A stretch of DNA of 64,000 nt from Musa acuminata AAA Group (taxonomy: Eukaryota; Streptophyta; Magnoliopsida; Zingiberales; Musaceae), in the NCBI RefSeq assembly GCF_036884655.1, contig NC_088348.1, forward strand, positions 28,885,001-28,949,000, written 5' to 3'. How positions within the stretch are numbered: position 1 is the stretch's first letter; the number at the start of each line of letters is the position of its first letter. A program made the translations under genes and the position numbers. The notes beneath the pieces are model-generated. The model saw only the letters and a list, made by a program, of their open reading frames with translations. It ran no database searches and was not told where the DNA came from. Shown here piece by piece: positions 11,191 through 22,319 of this stretch.

Positions 11191-11860
11191 AGCTAAATCA
11201 GATTAATATATTTTTTGTTTGATAAGTTTCCTTTTTTCCGTTTATTTAGTCTTCTTGCAGATAATTAGCTTCGTCTGCGTTTGCGGGACACGAAGTACAT
11301 ATAGGAAAAGGTAACTCTGTCGATGGAGATAATGCAGTTTACTTGCTTTTCGTGGATAGAGGTTCAATTTCATTGTTGATTGTTAGCTGTAGCTTTCGAC
11401 TTTGTTTTTGTCAACTTGTTCAATTTTCTGATGCGTGTGATGAGATCCCACCTGATCTTTTGGTTGATCTCTTTCCATGTTCGAGCAGTGAAATCTGTCT
11501 TAAAAATTTCTGAGACCAGAAGATTTGGATTGCTTTGATCCGTTCACTGTCATGCTGGAGTAGTAGTTGTATGATTCATTTGAGTACCTAGAGATAAAGC
11601 TAGTTTTGTTTTGCATATCTCGAGGATTTCAGTGCATCAGCAGTATGTGCGGAATCTGTGTTCCGTGTGATTCAATGCCGATGCATTTGGTGTGGTGACC
11701 ATTAATAACAACCCCATCGTCTCCTCAATCACCCTGTGTAGTTGTTTCATGATCGAGGGTCTATGGGCTTGTTCACCTGAGGTGTTACCGCGGATTCATT
11801 GGTAAATAGTAAAGAGCTAGAGGACAAGGAGGTCACAAAATATAGATGGAAGACAGCAGG

Positions 11861-12138
11861 ATCGAGATTGTAGGAAGCACAAAAGTGGTGAACCCACCAC
11901 GTACCTACGTCGGAGATATGATAACTAACGTCGAGGGAGTGGTAAGCAACACAAGTGACCTGATGGACGTGATAAGCCATGAGGAAATTGGTAAGCGGGA
12001 TCGAGATTGTAGGAAGCACAAAAGTGGTGAACCCACCACGTACCTATGTCGGAGATATGATAGCCAACGTCAAGGGAGTGGTAAGCAGCACAAGTGACCT
12101 GGTGGACATGATAAGCCATGAGGAAGTTGGCATCGTAG
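11861..12138. repeat. Two tandem copies of a 139-bp unit
   Basis: The stretch beginning ATCGAGATTGTAGGAAGCAC at 11861 recurs at 12000 with only scattered substitutions and runs to about 12138, giving two head-to-tail copies with a period of 139 bp. The unit contains GGTGAACCCACCACGTACCT, which is partly self-complementary (GTGGT/ACCAC). Short open frames on both strands simply follow the repeat. Probably transposon-derived. Confidence 0.8.
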
Positions 12139-12309
12139 ATGGACACATCATAGGCCCAATTAAGGAAGGCACGTCTAGCTCGTAATAGATCGTTGCTCTT
12201 TTGTCGCTCTGCATTACATCAGCATCGATGCAGACATCGAGTATCTATTTTGTCGCTCTATATCTGCATCAGCATCGCTCGACAACTACGTCGCACTGAC
12301 ACAATTGTT

Positions 12310-12440
12310 GTGGCTCCTAACGGTACCGTTGTTTGTCACCATTGAAAACATAACTAAGATGTTGAAATTATTTTTTTGTCCATTATTTTCATGTTTCCGT
12401 CGGTAAAAGCAATAATGTTATAGAAAATAAAGTTAGATAC
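12310..12440. mobile_element. Arm of a terminal-inverted-repeat element (fragment)
   Basis: The segment with CACCATTGAAAACATAACTA and TTTCCGTCGGTAAAAGC matches, with mismatches, both inverted arms of the element at about 34969-35628. The preceding 12185-12310 (repeated GCATCGATGCAG/CATCAGCATCG motifs) resembles that element's interior. The second arm is not visible here, so it is a fragment. Confidence 0.45.
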
Positions 12441-14147
12441 TTGGAGGTTTACCAAAACCATAATTTAGTGGGGATTTAATGGAGTTATTGGACACTACTT
12501 CTCAAATGTGAGGAGATGCTTGAAATTTTGAACATGCTACTATGTTAGGGCCTCTAATCGAGTTAAAGTTATGAGTTGAAATATAGAAACAGTTGAAGAA
12601 GAGTGCATTTGCTAGTTTTCATGAATCATGGTTTTGGTTTTGTCATGTCTTTCGAGGAAAGATAAGAAATATAGAAATGGTTGAAGAAGAGAGCATATGC
12701 TAGTTTTCATGAATCATGCAACACACTTGTGAATCATGCATTGCAGGCTTTCACTTTGTATCCACCTAACAAGTTAAAAGACAATTTTTATATTCATCAT
12801 ATCTTTTAGATGATAACCAATATCCACAACAAGATAATGCTTTCTAAAGACAATGATTTGATCCTAGAAATTAGAACAAAACCATTAGAGTCAAACTTGA
12901 TTTTCCAAAGGCATATATATGATAGGATGGCTTAGGCTTTTAAGATCTCTTCAATAGGTGGGTTGGGTTAGTAGGAGCCCATTTCTTAATAGGATGTAGC
13001 CGAAAGTGAGAGAAAATGATTTCGGATTCACAACACTCTTTGTGTCGCACACAATACTTTCAACATACACATGACATTTCTTACTCCTAAGTTCATGAAT
13101 CTTATATTGGGTGAAAGCAAAATTATCTTCAAAAATTTCCTAAAAAATTCATATTTCAAGAAATTTAAAGATCACATCAACCAATCGAGATTATTAGAAA
13201 TCACAACAAATGAATAAGGTGAGTTAATTTTAACTAATTATATCTCGCCTGTTCATATTCCATCCGAAAACTCCGAAGAAGTGAATTACTAGCTCAACAT
13301 TATCTTGAACTGTCAATAATTTTCAATTATGCAATTGAGCTATAACATTGATCAGGTATGAATTCTTCTTTATGCTTAGAAAATGAAACTAGAAGAAGAA
13401 ATAGTTAAAACACAGCTTTGTTTGTGCCATATAAATAAATGGATATGAATTATTGACAAACTATACTTGCCAACAGTCTATGGGACAAAGAAACGAAGAA
13501 GTTGCAACTTGTTACTGGTGGAAGACTATGACTTCTTAATGTAAAGGTATGGATTTCAGTACTCTTAGTTTTACAGGCAGCCAAGAGTCCTTCATGTATG
13601 CTATATATTTTGATATGGTTCCAATTACAAGTGTAATATTAGTTTATTTGCATTTGATATAGATTTGGAAGAGTGAATTTGGACAAGAGATTTTGTTTAG
13701 AAAACTTTGGTTAAATGTATCAGGTCTTATAAATTATATGTCGAGATAAACTCATTGGATACTAACTAAACTCACAAAAGCATCACGGAATAAATCAAAA
13801 CTAATATCGATGGAACAACTTATGATTAAGTTAAATAGAAATATATTACTATATTTGTTTTAGATATACTTTGAGAATAGTAAATCTAAATAAAATATTT
13901 TGCTTTTCAAATTATGGTTCAATGGATCATCTCTCACACATCATACTTCAAATATGCTCAATAAATACTTGTAAATAATACTAAACCCAAAACTAGTAAG
14001 GAGCAAATCTCATGCAATCATAGAGGTTCTATTTAATGGCCTCTCTTGACACCATTACTCCAGGTTAGTGCTACTTCCGAAAGTCCTGATATTATTATAA
14101 TCGTCAACCTTCTATCATCAATATTCTTTTCATCAGGTCCATCACAA

Positions 14148-14470
14148 ATGGCTTCTAAGCTCTCTGTTCTCATCGTTGGTCTCCTGGTTTTATCTCTTGT
14201 CATGCTTGTGGCATCCACTGGTATATATTAGAATCATTTCCGTCTCATTATTTGAATTCAATGTAAACATTGTTGATGATTCTCTAACTTCTTCTTATTG
14301 CTACTTAAATATTATGTTTACTTACAGAAAACCCAATTAAGGAGCCAAAAGCAACCTGCGTATCTATCGGGGTGCCATGCAAGTCGGATGGTGATTGTTT
14401 CGGGCCATGCGGACGCTTTGGTTCTCTTTCGACATGCAAACCTGATGGATGTTGTTGCTTTACATCATAA
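14148..14470 (+). CDS. Small secreted cysteine-rich peptide, copy 1 (8 Cys, CCC C-terminus)
   Basis: Two exons, 14148-14220 and 14328-14470, joined across a 107-nt intron (G/GTATAT donor, TTACAG acceptor, phase 1), encode 71 residues. Residues 1-24 are a signal peptide (MASKLSVLIVGLLVLSLVML, then VAST). The mature part has eight cysteines in the pattern C-x6-C-x5-C-x3-C-x8-C-x4-CCC and ends in FTS. Peptides of this sort are typically disulfide-bonded, secreted, and act in defence or cell signalling; the actual role here is unknown. The layout vaguely recalls MEG/defensin-like CRPs, but I cannot place it in a named family. Exon structure, signal peptide and Cys spacing are preserved in copy 2 at 21130-21455, which argues for a real gene. 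Upstream flank is shared with copies 2 and 3. Confidence 0.75.
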
Positions 14471-15099
14471 CGTTTGTTAGAGGTTTGGAATGCCTCTTTG
14501 TCAACCGGCATAATAATAAGAATAATAATAATAATGTCATAGATATGTGATCATTTTGTTTGCTTTGGCTTTGGCTTTGTCTCGTTGAAATAATGATGAG
14601 GAGGAAGATTATGTAACATGGATAAAAACATTATATTTTTCTCTAAAATATCTTCTTGTTCTTTGGAGTAAATTCTGTTAGGATCATGGGCGGCACTAAG
14701 AGGGGGGTGAATTAGTCCAGCGAAAAATTTTCGTAATTTCAGAAAATTATTCGTTTCATTTAAAACTGATTCCGATGAAAATTGTTTCGATTCAATCTGT
14801 TTCAAAGAGAAGTTGAACTTGAAAGCTTTCGTAAAAATGCAAAAGAGGATTATGAAAAACTATTTGAAGGTGATGATTCTTGATTTTCAAAAGTTGTATG
14901 AGCACATAATTATTATTGTAGCCAAAATAATTTACTTTCTAAAGTAAAAATAATTTGTTTCGATCATTTTTTATTGTTTTATTAGAATTTTAGTCATATA
15001 AAATGCTTAATAAATCCAGATATAACTATCACTATGAGGAAAAGACTTAATGGAAACAAAGAGATTCACATGATATATATATATATATATATATATAGA
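14471..15099. other. 3' flank of CRP copy 1, ending in the AT microsatellite junction
   Basis: The stretch at about 14850-15070 (TATTTGAAGGTGATGA, GAGATTCACATG) resembles the 3' flank of CRP copy 2 at about 21550-21690. A fragment starting near 14690 (GGATCATGGGCGGCACTAAG) is GC-richer and looks like a dispersed plant repeat. An AT tract at 15073-15097 forms the boundary with the PPR pseudogene. Confidence 0.55.
15073..15097. repeat. AT microsatellite at the duplication junction
   Basis: Uninterrupted AT dinucleotides lie exactly between the 3' flank of CRP copy 1 and the first base homologous to PPR codon ~185. This is the likely breakpoint of the tandem duplication. Confidence 0.85.
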
Positions 15100-16670
15100 G
15101 GCATCCGGCCTGATAGATTCAACTACCCGTACGTTCTTAAGGCTTGTGGCGACGTGCTTGACCTGGGGTTTGGGAAGGAAGTGCACAGGTCAATTAATGA
15201 CAGCTGCATGGAGTGGAACATTTTTGTCCAGAACGCGTTGATCGCAATGTATTCAAAGTGTGGCGCCTTAGGTTTTGCGAGGAAGCTGTTTGACGAAATG
15301 CCGGAGCGAGATGTGGTGTCATGGAATACTATTGTGTTAGGGTATCCATATCGGCTAATGTGGGAGAAAGCATTCCAATTGTTCGAGCAGATGAGAGCGG
15401 AGAACTCAGAGGTGAATAGCGTTATGTGGAACACAATCGTCGGTGGTCATTTGCAAAGGGGCAATCCTAGAGAAGCATTGAGATTGATCTCTGAGGTGAC
15501 CACGCATGGGTTTGAGGCTGGCTTTGTGATGCTGGTCATCAGTCTGAGTACTTGGTTCTCATGTTGGATTTTTACAATTGGGGAAAGAGATTCATGGGTT
15601 TCCTTCTCGTTGCTGCAGTGATGGGATTGAGAGCGGCCGCAATGCATTCATTACAATGTACTTGAAATGTAAAGACATGGAGCATGCTTGCCTTTTGTTT
15701 CAAATGGCCAAAATGAGGAGTTTGGTCGCATGGAATACAATGATTGCCGGCTTTCACCTGTCAGACCAAGCAGAGGAAGCTTCTTTCATTTTCTGAGACA
15801 TGGTGCACTCAGGAGAACCTCCGTACCTCGCCTTATGTGCCTGTGTTGCAAACCTTCAGCATGGGCGGGAGTTGCACTGCTACATTATTAAACATGATTT
15901 CAAGGGATTCCTATTACTCTGGAACTCCCTTATTGACAAGTCGTGAAGAATCTTACTTGCCAGAAGGGTCTTCGACTTGCTGACCAACCGTGATCAGGTG
16001 TCATACACTTCAATGATAGCAGGTTATGGAATACAAGGTGAGGGAACTGTTTCCTTGAAACTTTTTAATCAGATGATTGACAGTGGGATCAAACCTGACC
16101 ACATAAACATGGTGGCGGTCCTCTCAGCTTGTAGCCACTCTGGGACTTGTGTCCCAGGGTCATAAGCTCTTTAAAACGATGATTGACTCATATGGCATTG
16201 CGCCACAGATGGAGCACTACTCTTGCATGGTTGATCTATTTGCTCGAGCTTGTTTGGTTAAAAAGGCAGAGGAACTTCTTCATAAAGCTCCACTACTGCC
16301 GACAGCTGCAATGTGGGCAGCTCTTGTTGGGGCATGCCAGGTATATGAGAACACTGAGATTGGAGAAAGAGCTGCAAAGAAGCTCCAAGAGATGGGGACG
16401 GACAATTCTGGGCACTATGTGCTGATTGCTAACTTGTATGCAGCTGCTGGATGTTGGGATGATCTTGCAAAGGTGAGGACAATGATAAGGGAGGGACTTC
16501 TGTGTTAGAAAGTCACCCGTTTTGGCTCAGACCAATTGAGGGAATGGATTTCATCCTTTCCTAGTGGGGGATAGATCTATGAGGTGTTGGATATATTAAA
16601 TGGGCAAATGAGTGATCCTGGGTCAATTGAAAATTTGGATTTGGGATTTGCTGAGGACATTGAAGGGTGA
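15100..16670 (+). pseudogene. 5'-truncated, frameshifted PPR pseudogene
   Basis: From base 15100 the sequence matches the intact PPR gene from 7515 onward, roughly nine bases in ten by eye. About 184 N-terminal codons are missing, replaced by an AT microsatellite. The first frame (GIRPDRFNYPYVLKACGDV onward) is lost at about 15550, where an extra G turns AGTGCTTGTTCTC into AGTACTTGGTTCTC. Later lesions include a stop in TTTTCTGAGACATG near 15795, a missing stretch around 15805-15830, an extra base near 16141, and a disrupted C-terminus (about 16490-16600, including loss of the bases encoding NPLAPE). Several short open pieces survive, such as 15977-16165 and 16149-16508, but no single frame spans them. 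Non-functional as a PPR protein. Confidence 0.92.
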
Positions 16671-17800
16671 GAGAGAAACAGGGTTCAGGTGAAATATCAT
16701 CCCCTAGCTTCTTTAAGTAACCTGTCTATGGAGACTAGAGTTGAAGAATTCTTACAATTACTCTCTGTCCAAGAATTCAAAATCAATGGTCAACATGGGC
16801 AATACATAATGTGAGCATGTGCACATATTGAACCTTAGGATTGCTCATTGGCATACTGACCAATAATAGACAACTCATCACAGATTCACAAGCAGTGCAG
16901 TGAAAAGTACCAGTTGGACTCAATATAATCGAATAAATTGCTGCAAATAATTCTCTTTGATTAGAGAACATAAATTTGTTTGTCAGCTGAGTGCTACTTA
17001 ATGGCTGATCTGAGAGTCTCTACAGTAGAAATGCAAAGCATTTACTCCCTCATAATCTGGTTCTGGTTATGTAAAAATTGCTAATCAATAATGCTTACTT
17101 GTTTGGCTCAAGCTGACACAATCTACAGAAATAGTGGCACTCAAACAATGGATAGCTTCATCTTGCAGGGGTCCATACTGAAGAGGTGGGAGTTCAAATA
17201 TTCAGTGAATTGTGCTAGTCATTTATATCATGATCTTGTGATTATTTCAAATTTGTCATTGTTTACGGCAACGGATAGCCTCATCATGGTCTTATATGAA
17301 GTGTCATGGCAATATTGATTGATTAATGTTTATTCTGCCATTTTTACTGGACATGTTAAAGAAATTGGCCACAGTTAGTGGAATGACAAGCAGAATTGGA
17401 CTAAAAGCTTCTCAGTATTTTGCTTTGAATTAAAAATGATGAAATAAGCCGCTATGAACACTTCTACCTCCAATGATGGAACTGAGTCCCTAAACCACTA
17501 GAGGTAACCAAAAATGCTTTCTTTGATGCTTTGCTTATTGTCCAACTAGCATCAATTTTGTTTATTTATTTTCAAATTTTTACCATAGAACATTTCTACT
17601 TTGTAATAGACTTATTTTATCATTTCCAGTTTTCTCTCTTTTTTTCAATTAAACAGAATTAATTTATTTTTTTGAGTTTGAATCAAATTAAAATCAATGT
17701 CATAATATTTTTGGATTGACTAACACTTTTTTTTTTCTGGTGTAACACTGTTTAAAACCACTGTAGCTGCACCTTAAGATCTATAATCTCTAAACTAAAC

Positions 17801-18026
17801 TGATAATGTAATGTAACCTATTGAGTCCCTAGTTGGTCCTATATATTTATAGGCATAAGCGGAGGGGTATAGGATAAGTAACTATGAGACTCCCTCCCAT
17901 CAAAATCATCTCCTAAGAAATCCTATTATAATTATATATTCTTTCTATTGGTCAATAATCGTAATCAGAATCCAATCAGGTCTGTAATATATCTTACTCA
18001 ATTAAACAGGATCATATAATCTAACA
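17801..18026 (-). mobile_element. LTR-like segment without visible target duplication
   Basis: Read on the minus strand it begins TGTTAGATTATATG, contains a TATA-like CCTATAAATATATAGG and ends ACATTATCA, so it has TG...CA termini. It sits where the homologous block at 10521-11072 is missing. No target-site duplication or primer-binding site is visible, so the call rests on structure only. Confidence 0.35.
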
Positions 18027-19322
18027 GGCTTAGGTTAGTGCTATCTCATCTCTTCTTTTCTTTGCTTTGTGTTCTTCGACCATTCTTATGTTTTAGGGGC
18101 TTCATTTATGTGTATTGTTCGATTAGAGCTGCGGAACATCGCTTTGTCTCTTGTTAGATAGATTTCCTTTTCTTCGTTTATTCAGTCTTCTGGCAGGTAA
18201 TTAGCTTCATTTGAGTAGCTAGAGATAAGCTAGTTTTGTTTTGCATATTGAGAATGACTTGTCACTAAGATTCTGTTAGTTTCACTGAACCTCACCATGT
18301 GCATGGTAGAATAAAGGTAATTGTTCAAAATTGTCTTCTACGTATACAATGTTCATATGGTGGTTGTTGTTATTATTATTACTTTATAATGTTCATGTGA
18401 TTATTACCCACCTGAAGCAGCATAACATTTGGCCACCCTTTGAAGTGTTTGGAAGATTTTGCTTGTGAATGGGTAAATTTTTAATTGTGGTTGATAATAT
18501 TGATCCTTGCTGGGTTGATCTTTTCCAATTATATCTTTTATGGTGATTATATTAACTCGTTGGACCTTCTGCTTCCCTGAATGCTTTAAATTGCTTTGGT
18601 GCCATGATCATGAAGGTGGACTTTATAGATTGGCGGACTGGACTATTCTAAGTTTGTTCATGTGTTCAAGTTACATAGTTGGAGATGGGATCTTATATTT
18701 TACAAGTTACATGCATTTGTGAAGTTTGGACAAAAACTCGAGCTTCCTTATCATGGACCTTAGATCAGTTTTGAGTATCTCGAGGATTTCTAAGTTATAG
18801 TTGCAATTTGGTGGAGCTTAAGTGAAATTGCTAGGCTTAGTCTTTTTAGAAGGACAGCGCTTCTCCACCATAGCATGGCAGAGGTACATTTGCAAGTTCT
18901 ACATACTCTTCAATCTTGGGTTTTCAGAACCTTCCTTCATTCTCACACTTGTGTTCCTACTATGTGCCTCCTTGCAGAAGAGGGAGTCGGGCACTCTGCG
19001 CCAAGGAAGAAATAGAGACCATCGGTTATGTCTTCTTTTACTGTATTCCAGTATTCACTATGCAAGTTTTTTCAATGAGGCCAAGAATAGTGGGTAAGCA
19101 AAGAAGGTCAACTGCTTCACAAAGGCTAGTGTCTCTTGATTCTGTTGAGCACTCTTCTTCTAGCGCTTTTTCATGTTGCCCTGATTACCTACCTATGTCT
19201 TGTATATTATTGTCAGTGATCAACAAAAGGTTGCTCCGAAGGCTCGTGAGTAGGGCAAGAGCATATTGCTGCTGCTATTGTTGTTGCTATAGTTTTGACG
19301 ATGATGGCGCTCTAGGCAAACA

Positions 19323-19537
19323 GCTCTGATACCATGATAAAAAGAATAGAAGATAAGAAGCTTTATTGAAGTAACTTTAGCTTGAATGCATTAGCATGTC
19401 CCTCTCCTATTTATAGGGATTAAGAGGGAAGATTTTCCTCAATAAAATAGAGGATTTTCCTCAATAGAATAGAGGATTTTCCTCAATAGAATAGATAAGA
19501 TTTCCTCATATAGTTGAGGAAATCTTATCTTCTATCA
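19323..19537 (-). mobile_element. LTR plus tRNA-Met primer-binding site (truncated retroelement)
   Basis: GCTCTGATACCA at 19323-19334 is the perfect reverse complement of TGGTATCAGAGC, the primer-binding site complementary to initiator tRNA-Met used by many plant LTR retrotransposons. It directly abuts a 203-bp segment (19335-19537) with TGATA...TATCA ends, a TATTTATAGGG box, and internal 24-bp repeats of GATTTTCCTCAATAGAATAG. The element therefore lies on the minus strand with its interior to the left. A second LTR is not found, so it is truncated. The short LTR would suit a TRIM or small copia-type element. Confidence 0.65.
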
Positions 19538-20180
19538 ATTTTGAGCATCAAGTTTTGCACTGTGATTGTCGTACTTATATCGGTCTACTTTTCGGTGGCA
19601 GATCTAATGGCTCTGCGAGCCGTAGAGGAAAGAGAGATGCAAGAGATGCCCTGTGATGATTGTTACTATGACACAGCTTCACTCGTGGTCAATTATAGCC
19701 GTCGTGATGCCAGGAGGAGCTCTGATGTCTCTACAATCCGAGAGTCAATTATCTTTTCACACAATGATTGAGGAAAACATCTCTGGTTCAGGTGCCCCTT
19801 GTATTGGTTCACCCTATGGTTCTTCTCCAACACCTGCGAAGCTCATACTTTATCTTTGAGAAAGCCGTAGATACTAGAAAGCAACTGCAAGTGCACCCAC
19901 CTCTTTTACATTTATGCTTTAATTATAAAGTTAGTGAAATCAGCTTTAGGCTGATAGACTTTTGACAATTTTGATCAGTGTTACATGAGCCTTTGCAGAA
20001 TTCTAAATGATTTTGCAGGTATTGCAAATTGATAGGAATAATCTTGTCCCATACCGGTTCATCTGTCGCGAAAACATATACCTAAGGAGGACTCTTGAGT
20101 CATTAGCTCTCTGATGATGCCTTGTCATAATTGCCCTGCACTAATGGTTGGCGGCATGGTGCAGCCTCAATAATCCATCA

Positions 20181-20817
20181 TGTTAGATAAGGGACGAGAA
20201 GAACATTCCCTACTTATACGAAAGAAGGGCGATAGTCGCGGTAATCCTTCGAGCATAACTCGTCGGCAAGTCGCCCGTCTTAACTATCTCGCCTTATCAA
20301 AATCAAAGGACGAGAGAATAGAAAAAGATGTTTGATATAATGATCTGTTAGTTAACCTGATCTTCTCTTCGATCAACTAGTATGAAGGTCAATCGGCCCG
20401 GCCAAGTGCCCACATATAAAAGCCACCCATAGTTCACGCTAATGGAGGGGGCTCGACACTCATGCCACCATGCAGCTTATATCATTCTCTCTCTCTCTCT
20501 CTCTCCTTCTCTGTCTTGCACTAACTTAAGTATCAGAGAAGTCGAGTTAGAAAACCCCCCGACATTGACCTGTTGTGCAAGACCGTTGGCACCCAGGGGA
20601 CGATTCCGCTACCAGAAGATGACTCGATGACCGAGAGAGGACCATGCTTAAGAAGACCCCAATCCCTTTACTGACCTCTCCACTCCAAGGCCAGAGCCTC
20701 TCGCACAAACCTCTTGCACCGGTTCATCGTGTCAGCATGGAGGAGACATGAGGATGGATCTACATCTTCGACGGTGAATCAACCAGGCCGACTCACCGGT
20801 CGATGATATTCATGACA
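20181..20817. mobile_element. Probable solo LTR upstream of CRP copy 2
   Basis: The segment begins TGTTAGATAAGGG and ends ATTCATGACA (TG...CA), with CCATCA on both sides (20175-20180 and 20818-20823) as a possible 6-bp target duplication. It contains CACATATAAAAGCC, a TATA-box-like motif, followed by a TC tract (20483-20504) and ACTAACTTAAGTATCAGAG, reminiscent of the transcribed region of plant Ty3/gypsy LTRs. The left flank is not homologous to the equivalent flank of CRP copies 1 and 3, so a simple insertion does not explain everything. Confidence 0.5.
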
Positions 20818-21129
20818 CCATCATAAATAAAATATTTTATTTTTAAAATTATGATTCAATGAATCATCTCTCACATATCATACCTCAAATATGCTCAATG
20901 AAAACTTGTAAATTTTCATCAAATAAGACAACCGAAGACTAGTGTGGAGCGAATCTCATGGGACCGCAATGGTTCTATTTAATGGCCTTTCTTAGGCATC
21001 ATTATTTGTAAAAAAAGAAAGACTTTGATAACTCTAGGTCAGTGCTACTTCCGATAGTCCATAGTGACATTATTATCATCAACCTTCTATCTTTAATTTT
21101 TGTTCTTTTCATCAGGTCCATCACTACTA

Positions 21130-21455
21130 ATGGCTTCCAAGCTTCCTGTTCTCATCGTTGGTTTCCTGGTTTTATCTCTTGTCATGCTCGTAACATCCAC
21201 CGGTATATATCAATATCATTTGTCACCTCATTATTTGAATTCATTTCATTGTAAACACTGTTGATGGTTCTCTAACTTCTTATTGCTACTTAATTATTGT
21301 ATTTACTTACAGAACGTCCAATTAGAGAGGCAGAAGCAAGCTGCGTACATATCGGGGTTCCATGCAACACGAATGATGATTGCATCGGGCCATGCGGACG
21401 CAATGGTAATCGTTCGACATGCGAAGCTGATGGATGTTGTTGCATTACAACATAA
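21130..21455 (+). CDS. Small secreted cysteine-rich peptide, copy 2
   Basis: Two exons, 21130-21202 and 21313-21455, with a 110-nt intron (G/GTATAT...TTACAG, phase 1), encode 71 residues. The signal peptide is MASKLPVLIVGFLVLSLVML followed by VTST. The mature part keeps the eight-Cys pattern of copy 1 exactly (C-x6-C-x5-C-x3-C-x8-C-x4-CCC) and ends in ITT. Between the cysteines many residues differ from copy 1 (KSDGD versus NTNDD, GRFGSLST versus GRNGNRST), while cysteines and the GPCG motif are retained. That pattern suggests selection on the fold, though I have not computed substitution ratios. Role unknown; apoplastic secretion is inferred from the signal peptide. Confidence 0.77.
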
Positions 21456-21826
21456 TGTCTATCAAAGATTCTGAGCGCTCTCATTGCCAACAAGCATAAT
21501 AAGAGTAATAAAAATGTGATAGATATGTCTTTGGAGTGCATTCTTCCTCGACTATTTGAAGGTGATGACTCTTTCACTTTCAAATGTTGTAATAGCTTCT
21601 TGAACCTACAAACATATTGGCATCATTGTGTATTGTTTTATTAGAATCTTAATCTATGTGTAAAATAATTAATTGGAAAAAAAGATTCACATGGTTTACC
21701 ATCTTAAGAGCTACGTTTAATGACATAAAGAAGCCCAAATCAATTATTGTAATTGGAAATACTTGTCGTTCTATATGTAGTTCAAATATGTAGTTCTATA
21801 TGTAGTTCAATGACATAAAGACATAA

Positions 21827-21968
21827 AGAGCTACGTTTAATGACATAAAGACACCAACAATAATGAATTCTATATGTAGTTCAAATACTTGTCGACATAA
21901 AGAGCTACGTTTAATGACATAAAGACACCAACAATAATGAATTCTATATGTAGTTCAAATACTTGTCG
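21827..21968. repeat. Tandem 74-bp repeat
   Basis: The unit starting AGAGCTACGTTTAATGACAT at 21827 recurs at 21901 almost perfectly. Partial copies of its pieces (TTCTATATGTAGTTCAAATA, TAATGACATAAAGA) lie just upstream at about 21710-21826, so the array has a rearranged left part. Confidence 0.8.
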
Positions 21969-22319
21969 ATGGCCAAATCCAATTGACAAAGGATAGCAAC
22001 TCATCTTTTTGTAGCATGAAACTAATGGATGAATAGGATAGCAAAAAGAGCATGTTCACGACCACTTGTCCACAAACCTACTCTTTTGAACATTTGATAA
22101 AGATTTTAGTTGGGTGACAAATATAAAATCTTAAGTTACTAGAAAACATTTCGTTGGATACTAAATTCCAACATCCCCTCTACCATGCAAATATGGCATT
22201 TGAAAATACAATCCCTTCAATCTATTAAGATCTTATGAATTTTCATTACGTGATAAGCTATAATTTTTTTCTTCTACTTGAACATTAACCCTAAGAAACT
22301 AGTCATTTTTCTGCTTAAT

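Larger units (their letters stand above)
9132..14147. other. Non-coding flank of the PPR gene, partly duplicated downstream
   Basis: 9132-10520 is recognisably repeated at 16671-17783, including the PPR 3' flank, with a deletion in the second copy corresponding to about 9908-10178. A GC-rich, promoter/5'UTR-like patch lies at about 10660-11190. 11073-11190 and 11575-11640 recur at about 18033-18150 and 18205-18250. A 139-bp tandem repeat lies at 11861-12138 and a TIR-element arm at about 12310-12440. A diverged direct repeat of ~60 bp with an 88-bp offset lies at about 12580-12725. From about 13670 the DNA is the conserved upstream flank of the cysteine-rich peptide genes. No confident coding sequence. 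Confidence 0.6.
16671..21129. other. Duplicated PPR flank, LTR fragments and CRP copy 2 promoter region
   Basis: 16671-17783 repeats 9132-10520. About 17801-18026 has an LTR-like segment. 18033-18250 repeats parts of 11073-11640. 18800-19322 holds no recognisable gene; short frames such as 18916-19329 have no motif. An LTR with a primer-binding site follows at 19323-19537, then unrecognised DNA to about 20180, an LTR-like element at 20181-20817, and from about 20824 the upstream flank shared with CRP copies 1 and 3. Confidence 0.55.
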
